Below the pieces are notes generated by a model, which was not told where the DNA came from, did not search any database, and worked only from the letters and a program-made list of their open reading frames with translations. Below are positions 37,760-45,112 of a stretch of 59,162 nucleotides of DNA, piece after piece. Within the stretch, counting starts at the first letter, position 1. The number at the start of each line of letters is the position of its first letter. The stretch comes from Tranquillimonas sp964472855 (GTDB taxonomy: Bacteria; Pseudomonadota; Alphaproteobacteria; Rhodobacterales; Rhodobacteraceae): contig CAYYMJ010000013.1 of the NCBI GenBank assembly GCA_964472855.1, positions 1-59,162 on the forward strand, written 5' to 3'. The translations under genes and the position numbers were made by a program.

Positions 37760-39732
37760 TCCGCCGGCACCGCCTGCCGCCGCTGCGCCCGCCGGGCCGA
37801 GGCTGCGACCCGGAAGCGCCGGTCGCTCAGGCTCAGCCCGCCGCCAAACGCCATGATGATCGCCCCGGCCCAGATCCAGTTGGCGAAGGGTTTGACATAG
37901 CTGCGCACCGCCCAGCCGCCGCCGTCCTGCGGGTCACCTATGACCAGATAGAGATCGCGGAAAATGCCGTTGTCGATGGCGGCCTCGGTCGTCGGCATGC
38001 CGGCCACGGGGTAAAGGCGCTTTTCCGGGGTCAGCCGGGCCACGACGCGGTCGCCGCGCCGCACGGTCATGTCGGCCATGGTGGTGAAATAGTTCGGGCC
38101 GCGTTCCTCGCGCACGCCGTCCAGCGTGACCTCGTATTTGCCAACCATGAACGGCTGGCCGGTATCGGTCACGCGGATGTCTTCGATCTGCCAGGCGGTC
38201 ATGGCGGTGATGCCGAAGATCGTGATGCCGAACCCCGAATGCGCCACCACACGGCCCCAGTCGGCCCGTGGCAGGCGGCGCAAACGGCCCAGCTTTGCCG
38301 CCCAGGCCCCCCGGCCCGACCGCAGCCACAGGTCGGCCGCCGCACCGCACACCAGCCAGAGCGCCAGCACCGCCCCGAACGGCGCCAGCACCGACCGGCC
38401 GGTCTGCACGGTCCACACCAGCGCGCCCAGGGCCAGGCTCAGCACCAGCGCCCCCCACATCTGGCGCAGGGCCCGTTTCAGCCGCGCGCGTTTCCACGGC
38501 AGGATCGCGCCCAAGGGCAGCACAATGGCCAGCGCCACCATGAAGGGGGTAAAGGCGGCCTCGAAAAACGGGGCGCCGACGCTCAGCTTGCGGTCCCAGA
38601 ACAGCTCGGCCACCAGCGGCCAGATGGTGCCGACGAAGACCACGAAGGCCGCCACCGCCAGCAGGATATTGTTGACCACCAGCGCGCTTTCGCGGCTGAC
38701 CAGCGCAAAGACGCCGCGTGCCTGAAAGGCCCCGGCCCGGGCGGCGTAAAGGGTCAGTGCCCCGCCGATGAACGCGACCAGGATCGCCAGTATCCAGACC
38801 CCGCGCGACGGGTCGCTGGCAAAGGCATGCACGCTGGTCAGCACGCCCGACCGCACGATGAAGGTGCCGATCAGCGAAAAGCCAAAGGCAAGAATGGCCA
38901 GCAACACGGTCCAGCTTTTCAAGGCCTCGCGCTTTTCGACCACGATCGCCGAATGCAACAGCGCCGCCGAGATAAGCCACGGCATGAAAGACGCGTTCTC
39001 GACCGGGTCCCAGAACCAGAAGCCGCCCCAGCCAAGCTCGTAATAAGCCCACCACGACCCCAGCGCGATGCCGATGGTCAGAAACAGCCACGCCGCCAGC
39101 GTCCAGGGCCGGACCCAGCGGCCCCAGGCAGCGTCGACCCGGCCTTCGATCAGGGCGGCCACGGCAAAACTGAAAGACATCGAAAGCCCGACATAGCCGA
39201 GGTACAGAAACGGCGGGTGAAAGGCCAGGCCCGGGTCCTGCAGCAGCGGGTTCAGGTCCTGTCCGTTAAAGGGCGGCACCTGAAGGCGCAGAAACGGGTT
39301 CGAGGTGAACAGCAGAAAGGCCAGAAAGGCCACGCCGATCAGCCCCTGCACCGCCAGCACCCGCGCGCGCAACCGCTCGGGCAGGCCACCGCCGAACCAG
39401 TTGGCACAGGCCCCGAACAGCGCCAGGATCAGCACCCACAGCAAGAGCGAGCCCTCGTGGTTTCCCCACACGCCCGACACCTTGTAAAGCATCGGCTTCA
39501 GCGTGTGCGAATTCAGCACCACCAGCCGCAGCGAGAAATCAGAGGTGACGAATCCATAGGTCAGCGCGCCGAAAGACAGCGCCAGCAACCCCACCTGCGC
39601 ATTGGCCGCCGGCCCGGCCGCATCCATCCAGCCACGCCACCCGAAATGCGCGCCAATCATCGGCACAACGGCCTGAACCGTTGCCACCGCCAGCGCCAGA
39701 ATCAGCGCGAAATGTCCAAACTCGGCAATCAT
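37756..39732 (-). CDS. ccmF: cytochrome c heme lyase subunit CcmF
   Basis: 658-aa polytopic membrane protein (about 15 helices) that receives heme from CcmE and attaches it to apocytochrome c. The tryptophan-rich heme motif WGGFWFWDPVENASFMPWL and the WGNHEGSLLLW segment are intact. The start MIAEFGHFALILAL is typical; a GTG nine bases upstream has no advantage. A terminator lies just upstream, so ccmF-ccmH may be transcribed apart from ccmE despite the same orientation. Confidence 0.96.
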   Translation of the reverse strand: MIAEFGHFALILALAVATVQAVVPMIGAHFGWRGWMDAAGPAANAQVGLLALSFGALTYGFVTSDFSLRLVVLNSHTLKPMLYKVSGVWGNHEGSLLLWVLILALFGACANWFGGGLPERLRARVLAVQGLIGVAFLAFLLFTSNPFLRLQVPPFNGQDLNPLLQDPGLAFHPPFLYLGYVGLSMSFSFAVAALIEGRVDAAWGRWVRPWTLAAWLFLTIGIALGSWWAYYELGWGGFWFWDPVENASFMPWLISAALLHSAIVVEKREALKSWTVLLAILAFGFSLIGTFIVRSGVLTSVHAFASDPSRGVWILAILVAFIGGALTLYAARAGAFQARGVFALVSRESALVVNNILLAVAAFVVFVGTIWPLVAELFWDRKLSVGAPFFEAAFTPFMVALAIVLPLGAILPWKRARLKRALRQMWGALVLSLALGALVWTVQTGRSVLAPFGAVLALWLVCGAAADLWLRSGRGAWAAKLGRLRRLPRADWGRVVAHSGFGITIFGITAMTAWQIEDIRVTDTGQPFMVGKYEVTLDGVREERGPNYFTTMADMTVRRGDRVVARLTPEKRLYPVAGMPTTEAAIDNGIFRDLYLVIGDPQDGGGWAVRSYVKPFANWIWAGAIIMAFGGGLSLSDRRFRVAASARRAQRRQAVPAE

Positions 39733-39763
39733 GGGCGCCACTCTAGCGCCCCGATTGCGCAGG

Positions 39764-39791
39764 CAAAAGGCCGCGCGAGCCTGCGCGGCCT
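39764..39791 (-). terminator. rho-independent terminator between the lysis cassette and ccmF
   Basis: On the minus strand AGGCCGCGC-AGGCTC-GCGCGGCCT forms a 9-bp stem followed by TTTTGCC. It lies between the stop of the 140-aa gene (39847) and the start of ccmF (39732). Confidence 0.75.
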
Positions 39792-39846
39792 GTCTGCGAT
39801 CAATTGACCGTGTTGGCGCTGTCCAGCACGATCGACGCGAAACGCT

Positions 39847-40269
39847 TCAGATGACGGACACCAAGACGCCAACCACAATTGCCAGCGCCGCCCCAACCAG
39901 CATCGGGGTCCGCCACGCGCCCTGCAACGACCGCCCGATAACCGCGAAATGCAGGATCGCGCCGGTCAGGAACAAGGCCAGGCAGGCAAACAGCGCCGGG
40001 TGCGCGCGCAACCACGCCGGATCGTCAAGCCCGCGCGCAAACCACCACCAGCCCGCAGCCGTCGCCGTGCCGCCCCATGAAAAGGCCATGCCCAGCGCCA
40101 GCGGCGTCGCGCGCTCGCGCCACAGCCACAGGAACGTGACCGAGATCGCGGCCCCCAGCAGGGCCAGCGCGCCATAGGCAACCTCGGCCGCCAGCCGGAA
40201 ACCAAAGGTGAAATGCAGCGCAAACAGGCCAAGAAGTATAAGCGTGAAAAGGGTCGCAGCCTGTTTCAT
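39847..40269 (-). CDS. four-helix membrane protein of the lysis cassette, unknown
   Basis: 140-aa protein with four predicted membrane helices (about residues 5-25, 31-50, 57-75 and 88-108, plus a hydrophobic C-terminus). It starts MKQAATLFTLILLGLFALHF and ends VVGVLVSVI. I do not recognise a family. Its ATG overlaps the stop of the 40-aa gene (ATGA at 40266-40269), so it belongs to the same coupled chain as the holin and endolysin. A membrane role in release or in its timing is an inference from position only. Confidence 0.65.
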   Translation of the reverse strand: MKQAATLFTLILLGLFALHFTFGFRLAAEVAYGALALLGAAISVTFLWLWRERATPLALGMAFSWGGTATAAGWWWFARGLDDPAWLRAHPALFACLALFLTGAILHFAVIGRSLQGAWRTPMLVGAALAIVVGVLVSVI

Positions 40270-40388
40270 GGGCGCAATATCTCCCGCAGTGCCGCATCCA
40301 GCCGGTCGGCGGCGGCGTCGTTGCGCGCCGCGCACCGGCGCAATCCACGGCCAGAAACCGCGTTCCAGATGCGCAGGATCAGGGTCAT
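40266..40388 (-). CDS. 40-aa basic peptide in the lysis cassette
   Basis: A very small gene: MTLILRIWNAVSGRGLRRC followed by a helical, Ala/Arg/Asp-rich stretch and ending REILRP. Its ATG overlaps the stop of the 61-aa gene (40385-40388) and its TGA overlaps the ATG of the 140-aa gene. Two perfect ATGA junctions at either side are the main evidence that it is translated. The first ten residues are hydrophobic and amphipathic, the rest charged. Function unknown. Confidence 0.6.
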   Translation of the reverse strand: MTLILRIWNAVSGRGLRRCAARNDAAADRLDAALREILRP

Positions 40389-40570
40389 TGCCGCACCTCA
40401 AGGCGCATGCGCTCGCGCAGCAGCGTGGTCATCTCGATCAAGATGGCGGTGTTCTTGTCCAGCGCGGCGCGCGTCACCGCGTCTTTCTGGGCGTCGCGGT
40501 AAAGCAGGTAGAACACCAACAGCACCCACGGCCCATGCTCGGCCGCCAGTTTCAGGGCCAGGTCGATCAT
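40385..40570 (-). CDS. 61-aa membrane protein, BhlA/UviB holin-like
   Basis: 61-aa protein with a short amphipathic start, one membrane helix (about residues 13-26, GPWVLLVFYLLYRD) and a polar coiled-coil tail rich in Lys, Asp and Glu. This layout matches the BhlA/UviB class of small phage and bacteriocin holins by architecture; the sequence match is loose. ATGA overlap with the 3-TM holin (40567-40570) couples it. It could be a second holin, an antiholin or an accessory pore protein. Confidence 0.7.
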   Translation of the reverse strand: MIDLALKLAAEHGPWVLLVFYLLYRDAQKDAVTRAALDKNTAILIEMTTLLRERMRLEVRQ

Positions 40571-41130
40571 GCGCCGGCCCGCCAGTCGTCAAGCGCCGGG
40601 TTGGCGCCTGCCGCTTCGCCGGCGGGGTTCTCGGCATCGGCCGCGTCCATGGCGTCGGCGCCGTCGGCCAGCGCCTGCAGACCACGAATGTTTTCGGTGA
40701 CCAGCGGTGCGGCGGCCAGCGCCGACGCGATCGAGCGCTGGAACTCTTGCCCTTTGACCTGATGGCGCGCGCCGAAATAAAAGGACACGATGGCGCCCAT
40801 CAGCCACCACAGCGGTTCGGGGACCAGGGCGATCCCGGCCATGCGCTGGGAAAACCAGATCGGGTCGACCATGGCGGCGCCGAACAGCGCCAGCGTGCCC
40901 AGCGCCAGCGCCGGACGTGGCAGCCGGTTCAGCCCGTCGATGACGCGGTCGAACAGCCCCTTGCGGGGATGCGCGAACTCGGCCGCGAACTGGTCCAGCG
41001 CGCCCTTGGCCTGCTCGCCCGCGCGCACGGCGGCATTCTCGGCATTCTCGCGAAACAGCTGTGCGGTCTCGACCACCACGTTGCGGTCAGCGCCGAAGAA
41101 CAGGTTCAGGGCGCGGTTGATCAGTCCCAT
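40567..41130 (-). CDS. holin family protein (GTA 3-TM holin type)
   Basis: 187-aa protein with an Ala/Glu-rich soluble N-terminus (MGLINRALNLFFGAD, ETAQLFRENAENAAVRAG) and two to three hydrophobic segments between about residues 72 and 122. An Ala/Glu/Asp-rich tail follows. The N-terminal pattern is that of the holin found beside the endolysin in Rhodobacteraceae and used for release of gene transfer agent particles. It overlaps the endolysin gene by 10 bp and the 61-aa gene by 4 bp. Holins make the inner-membrane hole through which a signal-less endolysin reaches the wall. Confidence 0.82.
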   Translation of the reverse strand: MGLINRALNLFFGADRNVVVETAQLFRENAENAAVRAGEQAKGALDQFAAEFAHPRKGLFDRVIDGLNRLPRPALALGTLALFGAAMVDPIWFSQRMAGIALVPEPLWWLMGAIVSFYFGARHQVKGQEFQRSIASALAAAPLVTENIRGLQALADGADAMDAADAENPAGEAAGANPALDDWRAGA

Positions 41131-41732
41131 TGGGCCACCCGCGCGCGATGTTCGGCCTCGGTCAGGTGATAGCGGGGCGAGATGAATTGCTCGGCCCGCA
41201 GGACCCAGCCACCCTTGCCGCCGTCACGGCGCCGGGCAAATTTGCGGCTGGCCGGGCGCCGGTCGGCCAGGCTGTAGTAGTAATTGCGCCGGGCAATGCC
41301 GTAGGCGTCGGCCAGATGTCGCGGAGCGGCGGCCTGCGCCACGGCGGCGGCGCCGATGGTCTGGGGGCCAACGGCCCCGTCAACCGTTACGGCGTGGCCC
41401 ATGTCGACCAGCAGCCGCTGGAGGATTTTCACCGCGTTGTTGCCGGCATTGACATACATGTCGAACACGCTGGCGCTGACGGCGTCGGGCAACTCGTCAA
41501 TGCGCGGGCGGCGGTAATAGTGCTGGATAAAGATGTCGCGGGCCTGTTCGCGGGTCAGGTTGCGCACATCCGCGATATCGACACGCCCGTCACCGGTGAC
41601 GTCCAGCCCCAGCCGTTCCAGCGTGCCCAGCGTCACCCCGTGGTTGGTGGGGCCGCCGGGATCGTCGGGATCGTTCACGAAGCCGCCTTCGCGGGCGAGT
41701 ATGTCGTCGGCTATGGATTCGACGCTGCGCAT
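41121..41732 (-). CDS. holin-associated N-acetylmuramidase (GH108 endolysin)
   Basis: 203-aa peptidoglycan hydrolase. The GH108 motif is REGGFVNDPDDPGGPTNHG with the catalytic Glu15. The second half is a PG_binding_3-like domain (FDMYVNAGNNAVKILQRLL, TVDGAVGPQTIG). No signal peptide is present, so it depends on a holin. Residues about 44-56 (DVTGDGRVDIADV) look like an EF-hand/dockerin calcium loop inserted between the two. GAGGAGG precedes the ATG. It follows ccmE by 47 bp on the same strand and starts the coupled lysis cassette. Confidence 0.88.
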   Translation of the reverse strand: MRSVESIADDILAREGGFVNDPDDPGGPTNHGVTLGTLERLGLDVTGDGRVDIADVRNLTREQARDIFIQHYYRRPRIDELPDAVSASVFDMYVNAGNNAVKILQRLLVDMGHAVTVDGAVGPQTIGAAAVAQAAAPRHLADAYGIARRNYYYSLADRRPASRKFARRRDGGKGGWVLRAEQFISPRYHLTEAEHRARVAQWD

Positions 41733-41779
41733 GGGGCCTCCTCGACGCTGTCAACGCCGCCAAGGCTGGGCCGGGCAGG

Positions 41780-42238
41780 TTAATTGGTCGCGACTGATCC
41801 GTCCGCAGGCTTGTAGACGCCCTGTTCCTTCAGCGCGTCGATCACCTCTTTGGGCATGTATTTCTCGTCATGCTTGGCCAGGATCTCGCTGGCCTCGAAC
41901 GTGCCGGCCACCATTTTCCCGGTGCCCACCATGCCCTGACCCTCGTCGAACAGGTCGGGAAGGATACCGACAAAGGTCACCGGCACGCTGGCGGCGCCGT
42001 CGGTCACCACGAAGCTGACCGTTTCGCCCTGCCCGCGCACCAGACTGCCGGCCGCCACCAGGCCACCGATGCGAAAGGTCTCGGTCGGGCGCGGCGGCTC
42101 GGCCATCACCTGGCTGGGACTGCGGAAGAAATTGATCCCGTCGCGCATGGCATAGCCGATCAGCGCCGTGGCCGAGGTCAGCGCCACGGCGGCGGCAACG
42201 ATCACCTGGATGCGGCGCTTTTTCTTCAGACCAATCAT
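41780..42238 (-). CDS. ccmE: cytochrome c maturation heme chaperone CcmE
   Basis: 152-aa periplasmic protein held by one N-terminal helix (RIQVIVAAAVALTSATALIG). It carries heme covalently on the His of LAKHDEKYMP (about residue 122) and hands it to CcmF. The OB-fold core has FRIGGLVAAGSL and VTFVGILPDLFDEGQG. GAGGA overlaps the argC stop, 7 bp upstream, so argC and ccmE are co-transcribed. ccmF and ccmH are 2 kb away, separated by the lysis cassette. Confidence 0.96.
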   Translation of the reverse strand: MIGLKKKRRIQVIVAAAVALTSATALIGYAMRDGINFFRSPSQVMAEPPRPTETFRIGGLVAAGSLVRGQGETVSFVVTDGAASVPVTFVGILPDLFDEGQGMVGTGKMVAGTFEASEILAKHDEKYMPKEVIDALKEQGVYKPADGSVATN

Positions 42239-42245
42239 CGCGTCC

Positions 42246-43274
42246 TCACGGGAACAGCGGGGCGCCCATCAGCCCCGTGGTTTCATCTTCGCCCAGCATC
42301 AGGTTGGCGTTTTGCAGCGCCTGCCCCGACGACCCCTTGGTCAGGTTGTCCAGCGCCGCAAACACCGTCAGGCGCCCGTCGCACCGGTCGGCGACCACGC
42401 CGATGTGGCAGAAGTTCGAGCCGCGGATATGCCGGGTCGACGGATGCTCGCCCATGGGCAGGACGATGATGAACGGCTCGTCCGCATAGGCCGCCGCCAG
42501 GGCTGCATGCACCGCGCCGGCGTCGCCGCGCAGGTGGCACGAGGCAAGGATGCCGCGATTGGCCGGGATCAGGTGAGGCGTGAACTGAATGTCGACCGGT
42601 CTGCCCGCAAGGCGCTGAAATTCCTGATCAAACTCTCCCAGATGCCGGTGCGTCCCACCGGCGGCATAGGCGTGATACCCCTCGCTCAGCTCGGCGTGCA
42701 GCAGGTTTTCCTTTACCGCGCGCCCGGCCCCGGACACCGCCGCCTTGAGGTCGACAACGATATGGTCAAGGTCGATCACCCCGGCGGCAATCAGCGGGTT
42801 CAGCGCGAACTGCACCGTGGCCGCGTTACAACCGGTGCCGGCGACGCGCCGGGCGCCGCGAATGTCGTCGCGGTAGAACTCGGTCAGGCCATAGACGAAA
42901 TCGGCCTGCAACTCAGGCGCCAGATGCGGCTGGCCATACCATTTCTGGTAATCAGCCGGGTCGCGCAGCCGAAAATCGGCCGACAGGTCGACCACGGCCA
43001 TATCGCGGGGAAGGTTGCGCACAACCTCTTGACTGGTGCGGTGGGGCAGCGCGCAGAACACCAGGTCGATCCCGGAGAAATCGACCTGATCGATGGTCAC
43101 CAGCCCGGGCAAGTCCAGATGCCGCAGGTGCGGATAGACCTGCGCCAGCGTTTGCCCGGCCTTCGCGTTGGCCGACAGGGCCGCGATGTCGATCGCGGGG
43201 TGCCCGGCGATCAGCCGGACCAGTTCGGCGCCGGTGTAACCCGAGGCGCCCAGAATTGCGGTCTTGTGGGACAT
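42246..43274 (-). CDS. argC: N-acetyl-gamma-glutamyl-phosphate reductase
   Basis: 342-aa NADPH-dependent enzyme of arginine synthesis. The nucleotide motif LGASGYTGAELVRLI is at the N-terminus. The active-site Cys lies in GTGCNAATVQFAL and HPSTRHIRGSNFCHIG is near the C-terminus. GGAAGAC precedes the ATG at 43274; an in-frame start at 43313 would add 13 atypical residues. It lies between murI and ccmE. Confidence 0.97.
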   Translation of the reverse strand: MSHKTAILGASGYTGAELVRLIAGHPAIDIAALSANAKAGQTLAQVYPHLRHLDLPGLVTIDQVDFSGIDLVFCALPHRTSQEVVRNLPRDMAVVDLSADFRLRDPADYQKWYGQPHLAPELQADFVYGLTEFYRDDIRGARRVAGTGCNAATVQFALNPLIAAGVIDLDHIVVDLKAAVSGAGRAVKENLLHAELSEGYHAYAAGGTHRHLGEFDQEFQRLAGRPVDIQFTPHLIPANRGILASCHLRGDAGAVHAALAAAYADEPFIIVLPMGEHPSTRHIRGSNFCHIGVVADRCDGRLTVFAALDNLTKGSSGQALQNANLMLGEDETTGLMGAPLFP

Positions 43275-43331
43275 GTCTTCCGTCACAATCGTGAATGTAG
43301 GGGTCTTGCGCACACGGCAAGGCGCGCGGGA

Positions 43332-44141
43332 TCAGGCGGCTTGAAAAACGATCTGTCGTCGCAGGAACTGGGTTGCCTTGTCGGACACGCGGCGCGGTTC
43401 GGCGGTGGTCAGGAAATCGGCGGCACCGGTGCCCAGCATGTCGGGATGCCGGCCAAGATAGTCGGCCAGGCTTTCGGCCACCAGCCCGGCCTGCGAATAC
43501 ACGGTCACCCCCGGCCCAAGCGCATCCTGAAACGCCTGCTCCATCAACGGGTAATGCGTGCAGCCCAGTATGGCGGCATCGGGGTTGGGCATCTTGCGCT
43601 TCAGCGCCTCCACATGGCTGCGCACCAGGGCTTGGGCCAGTATCTCGTCGCCTTCCTCGATGGCGTCGACGACACCGCCGCAGCTTTGCGCCTCGATATC
43701 CACGCCGATGGCGCGGAAGGCCAGTTCGCGTTGAAAGGCGCGGCTGGCCACCGTCGCGGGGGTCGCGAACAGCGCGACATGCTTGACCGCCACCTCGCGC
43801 GGGGGCGAATTGTCGCCCCAGCGACGCTCGGTCAGCGCCTCGATCAGTGGCACGAACACACCCAGCACCCGCTTGTCGCGCGGCACCCAGCTTTCCTGCA
43901 TCCGCCGCAGCGCCGCCGCGCTGGCGGTGTTGCAGGCCAGGATGACCAGATTGCAGCCGGCGTCGAACAGCCGCGACACGGCGCGGGTCGTCAGGTCGTA
44001 GACATCATCGGCATCGCGCACACCATAGGGCGCGTGGGCGTTGTCGCCGAAATAGACAAAGTCGACATCCGGCAACCGCCGCGTCACCGCGTCAAGAACC
44101 GTCAGCCCCCCAAGACCACTGTCAAAGATTCCGACGGCCAT
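43332..44141 (-). CDS. murI: glutamate racemase
   Basis: 269-aa enzyme that supplies D-glutamate for peptidoglycan. The two catalytic Cys regions are LACNTASAAALRRM and ILGCTHYPLM, and the N-terminal GIFDSGLGGLTVL is diagnostic. It is cofactor independent. Same strand as argC, 58 bp upstream of it, and 10 bp after the stop of the acyltransferase gene. Confidence 0.97.
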   Translation of the reverse strand: MAVGIFDSGLGGLTVLDAVTRRLPDVDFVYFGDNAHAPYGVRDADDVYDLTTRAVSRLFDAGCNLVILACNTASAAALRRMQESWVPRDKRVLGVFVPLIEALTERRWGDNSPPREVAVKHVALFATPATVASRAFQRELAFRAIGVDIEAQSCGGVVDAIEEGDEILAQALVRSHVEALKRKMPNPDAAILGCTHYPLMEQAFQDALGPGVTVYSQAGLVAESLADYLGRHPDMLGTGAADFLTTAEPRRVSDKATQFLRRQIVFQAA

Positions 44142-44150
44142 CGCTTGCCC

Positions 44151-45029
44151 TCAAGACTTGTATTTTTCTTCGTATTCATAGCCGTAGTCGGTCGACTTCA
44201 GCGGCTTTGGTGACAGCGCATACGTCTGCTCGCGCAGAAAGTCCATCATCGCCCGCGAATCCGACCCGAAAGCGTCCAGCGTTTCGCGGGGAACCGGCTG
44301 GCCCACGGCGATTTCAACCGGCGTATCCACGCGGGTCCGAAACTCGTTGATATAAAGCGCCACGCGCAGGGTGTAATGCAGGTGACTGGCCAACTGGAAC
44401 AGGCGTGAGTTCGAGCCGCTGAAGAATATCGGCACAACCTGCGCGTTGGACCGCGCGATCATCTTGGCGGTAAACGACCGCCACAGCGGGTCGATGGGCT
44501 GGCCAAAGGGTTTTGGCGCCGTCGACACGGTTCCGCCGGGAAAGATGCCGATCGACCCGCCCTCGGCCAGATATTCCAGCGCCACCTTGCGGGTCTGCAG
44601 GTTCTGGCGCGCCGCCTCCTTGTTCTCGTCAAACGAGATCGGCAGGATCACCCGGTTCAGGTCTTCGGCCTTGCGGAACACCCGGTGCGCGATGATGCGG
44701 AAATCGCCGCGCAACATGCTGAGCAGATAGCCCATCATCAGCCCGTCGGTGATGCCATAGGGGTGGTTGGATACCAGAATCAGCGGCCCCGTCCGCGGGA
44801 TATAGTCCAGCGAACCGCCGACCACCTTCAGCGACAGGCCGTAGCGGTCGACCATCACCTCCCAGAAATCGCGGCCGCCCGACACCTCGTCTTCATAGCC
44901 TTCGGCCCGGCGGATCAGCCGCAAACGCCCGGTCGCGTTTTCCAGAACCCGAATCAGCGTCTGGCCGCCGCGTGATCGCGCCGCCTTGGCATAGCTTATA
45001 TCGCGCACAACCTGATTGCGCTGGGACAT
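44151..45029 (-). CDS. lysophospholipid acyltransferase-like protein (PlsC superfamily)
   Basis: 292-aa protein with the acyltransferase pocket SNHPYGITDG, FPGGTVSTAPK and PIFFSGSNSRLF. The His and Asp are five residues apart, as in the 'putative hemolysin'/ornithine-lipid branch rather than the classic HX4D of PlsC. It would move an acyl chain to a lyso-lipid. A basic N-terminus (AKAARSRGG) suggests peripheral membrane binding. No OlsB partner is seen next to it. It begins the murI-argC-ccmE run. Confidence 0.85.
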   Translation of the reverse strand: MSQRNQVVRDISYAKAARSRGGQTLIRVLENATGRLRLIRRAEGYEDEVSGGRDFWEVMVDRYGLSLKVVGGSLDYIPRTGPLILVSNHPYGITDGLMMGYLLSMLRGDFRIIAHRVFRKAEDLNRVILPISFDENKEAARQNLQTRKVALEYLAEGGSIGIFPGGTVSTAPKPFGQPIDPLWRSFTAKMIARSNAQVVPIFFSGSNSRLFQLASHLHYTLRVALYINEFRTRVDTPVEIAVGQPVPRETLDAFGSDSRAMMDFLREQTYALSPKPLKSTDYGYEYEEKYKS

Positions 45030-45112
45030 GCCCCAACCTTTCGCTGCGGAAGCCGATTGCCTCTTAATGTGAGCTTTCTGCGGTCTTGCACAAGGGCAAG
45101 GATCGCGAAACC

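Noticed and set aside
37316..39732. ccmF-ccmH as simply the tail of the ccmE operon
   Set aside because: The terminator at 39764-39791 lies between, so a separate promoter or regulated readthrough is more likely.
39800..39846. C-terminal-looking frame ending SIVLDSANTVN between the 140-aa gene and the terminator
   Set aside because: No start codon with a ribosome site in that frame and no overlap junction; it would need a frameshift in the 140-aa gene.
39847..41732. Prophage remnant
   Set aside because: There are no integrase, capsid, tail, terminase or attachment-site signatures, and codon use looks like the rest of the window. A stable host-kept module is the simpler reading.
41733..41779. 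CtrA site before the endolysin gene
   Set aside because: GTA lysis genes are under CtrA control in Rhodobacter, so I looked for TTAA-N7-TTAA. None is present in this gap.
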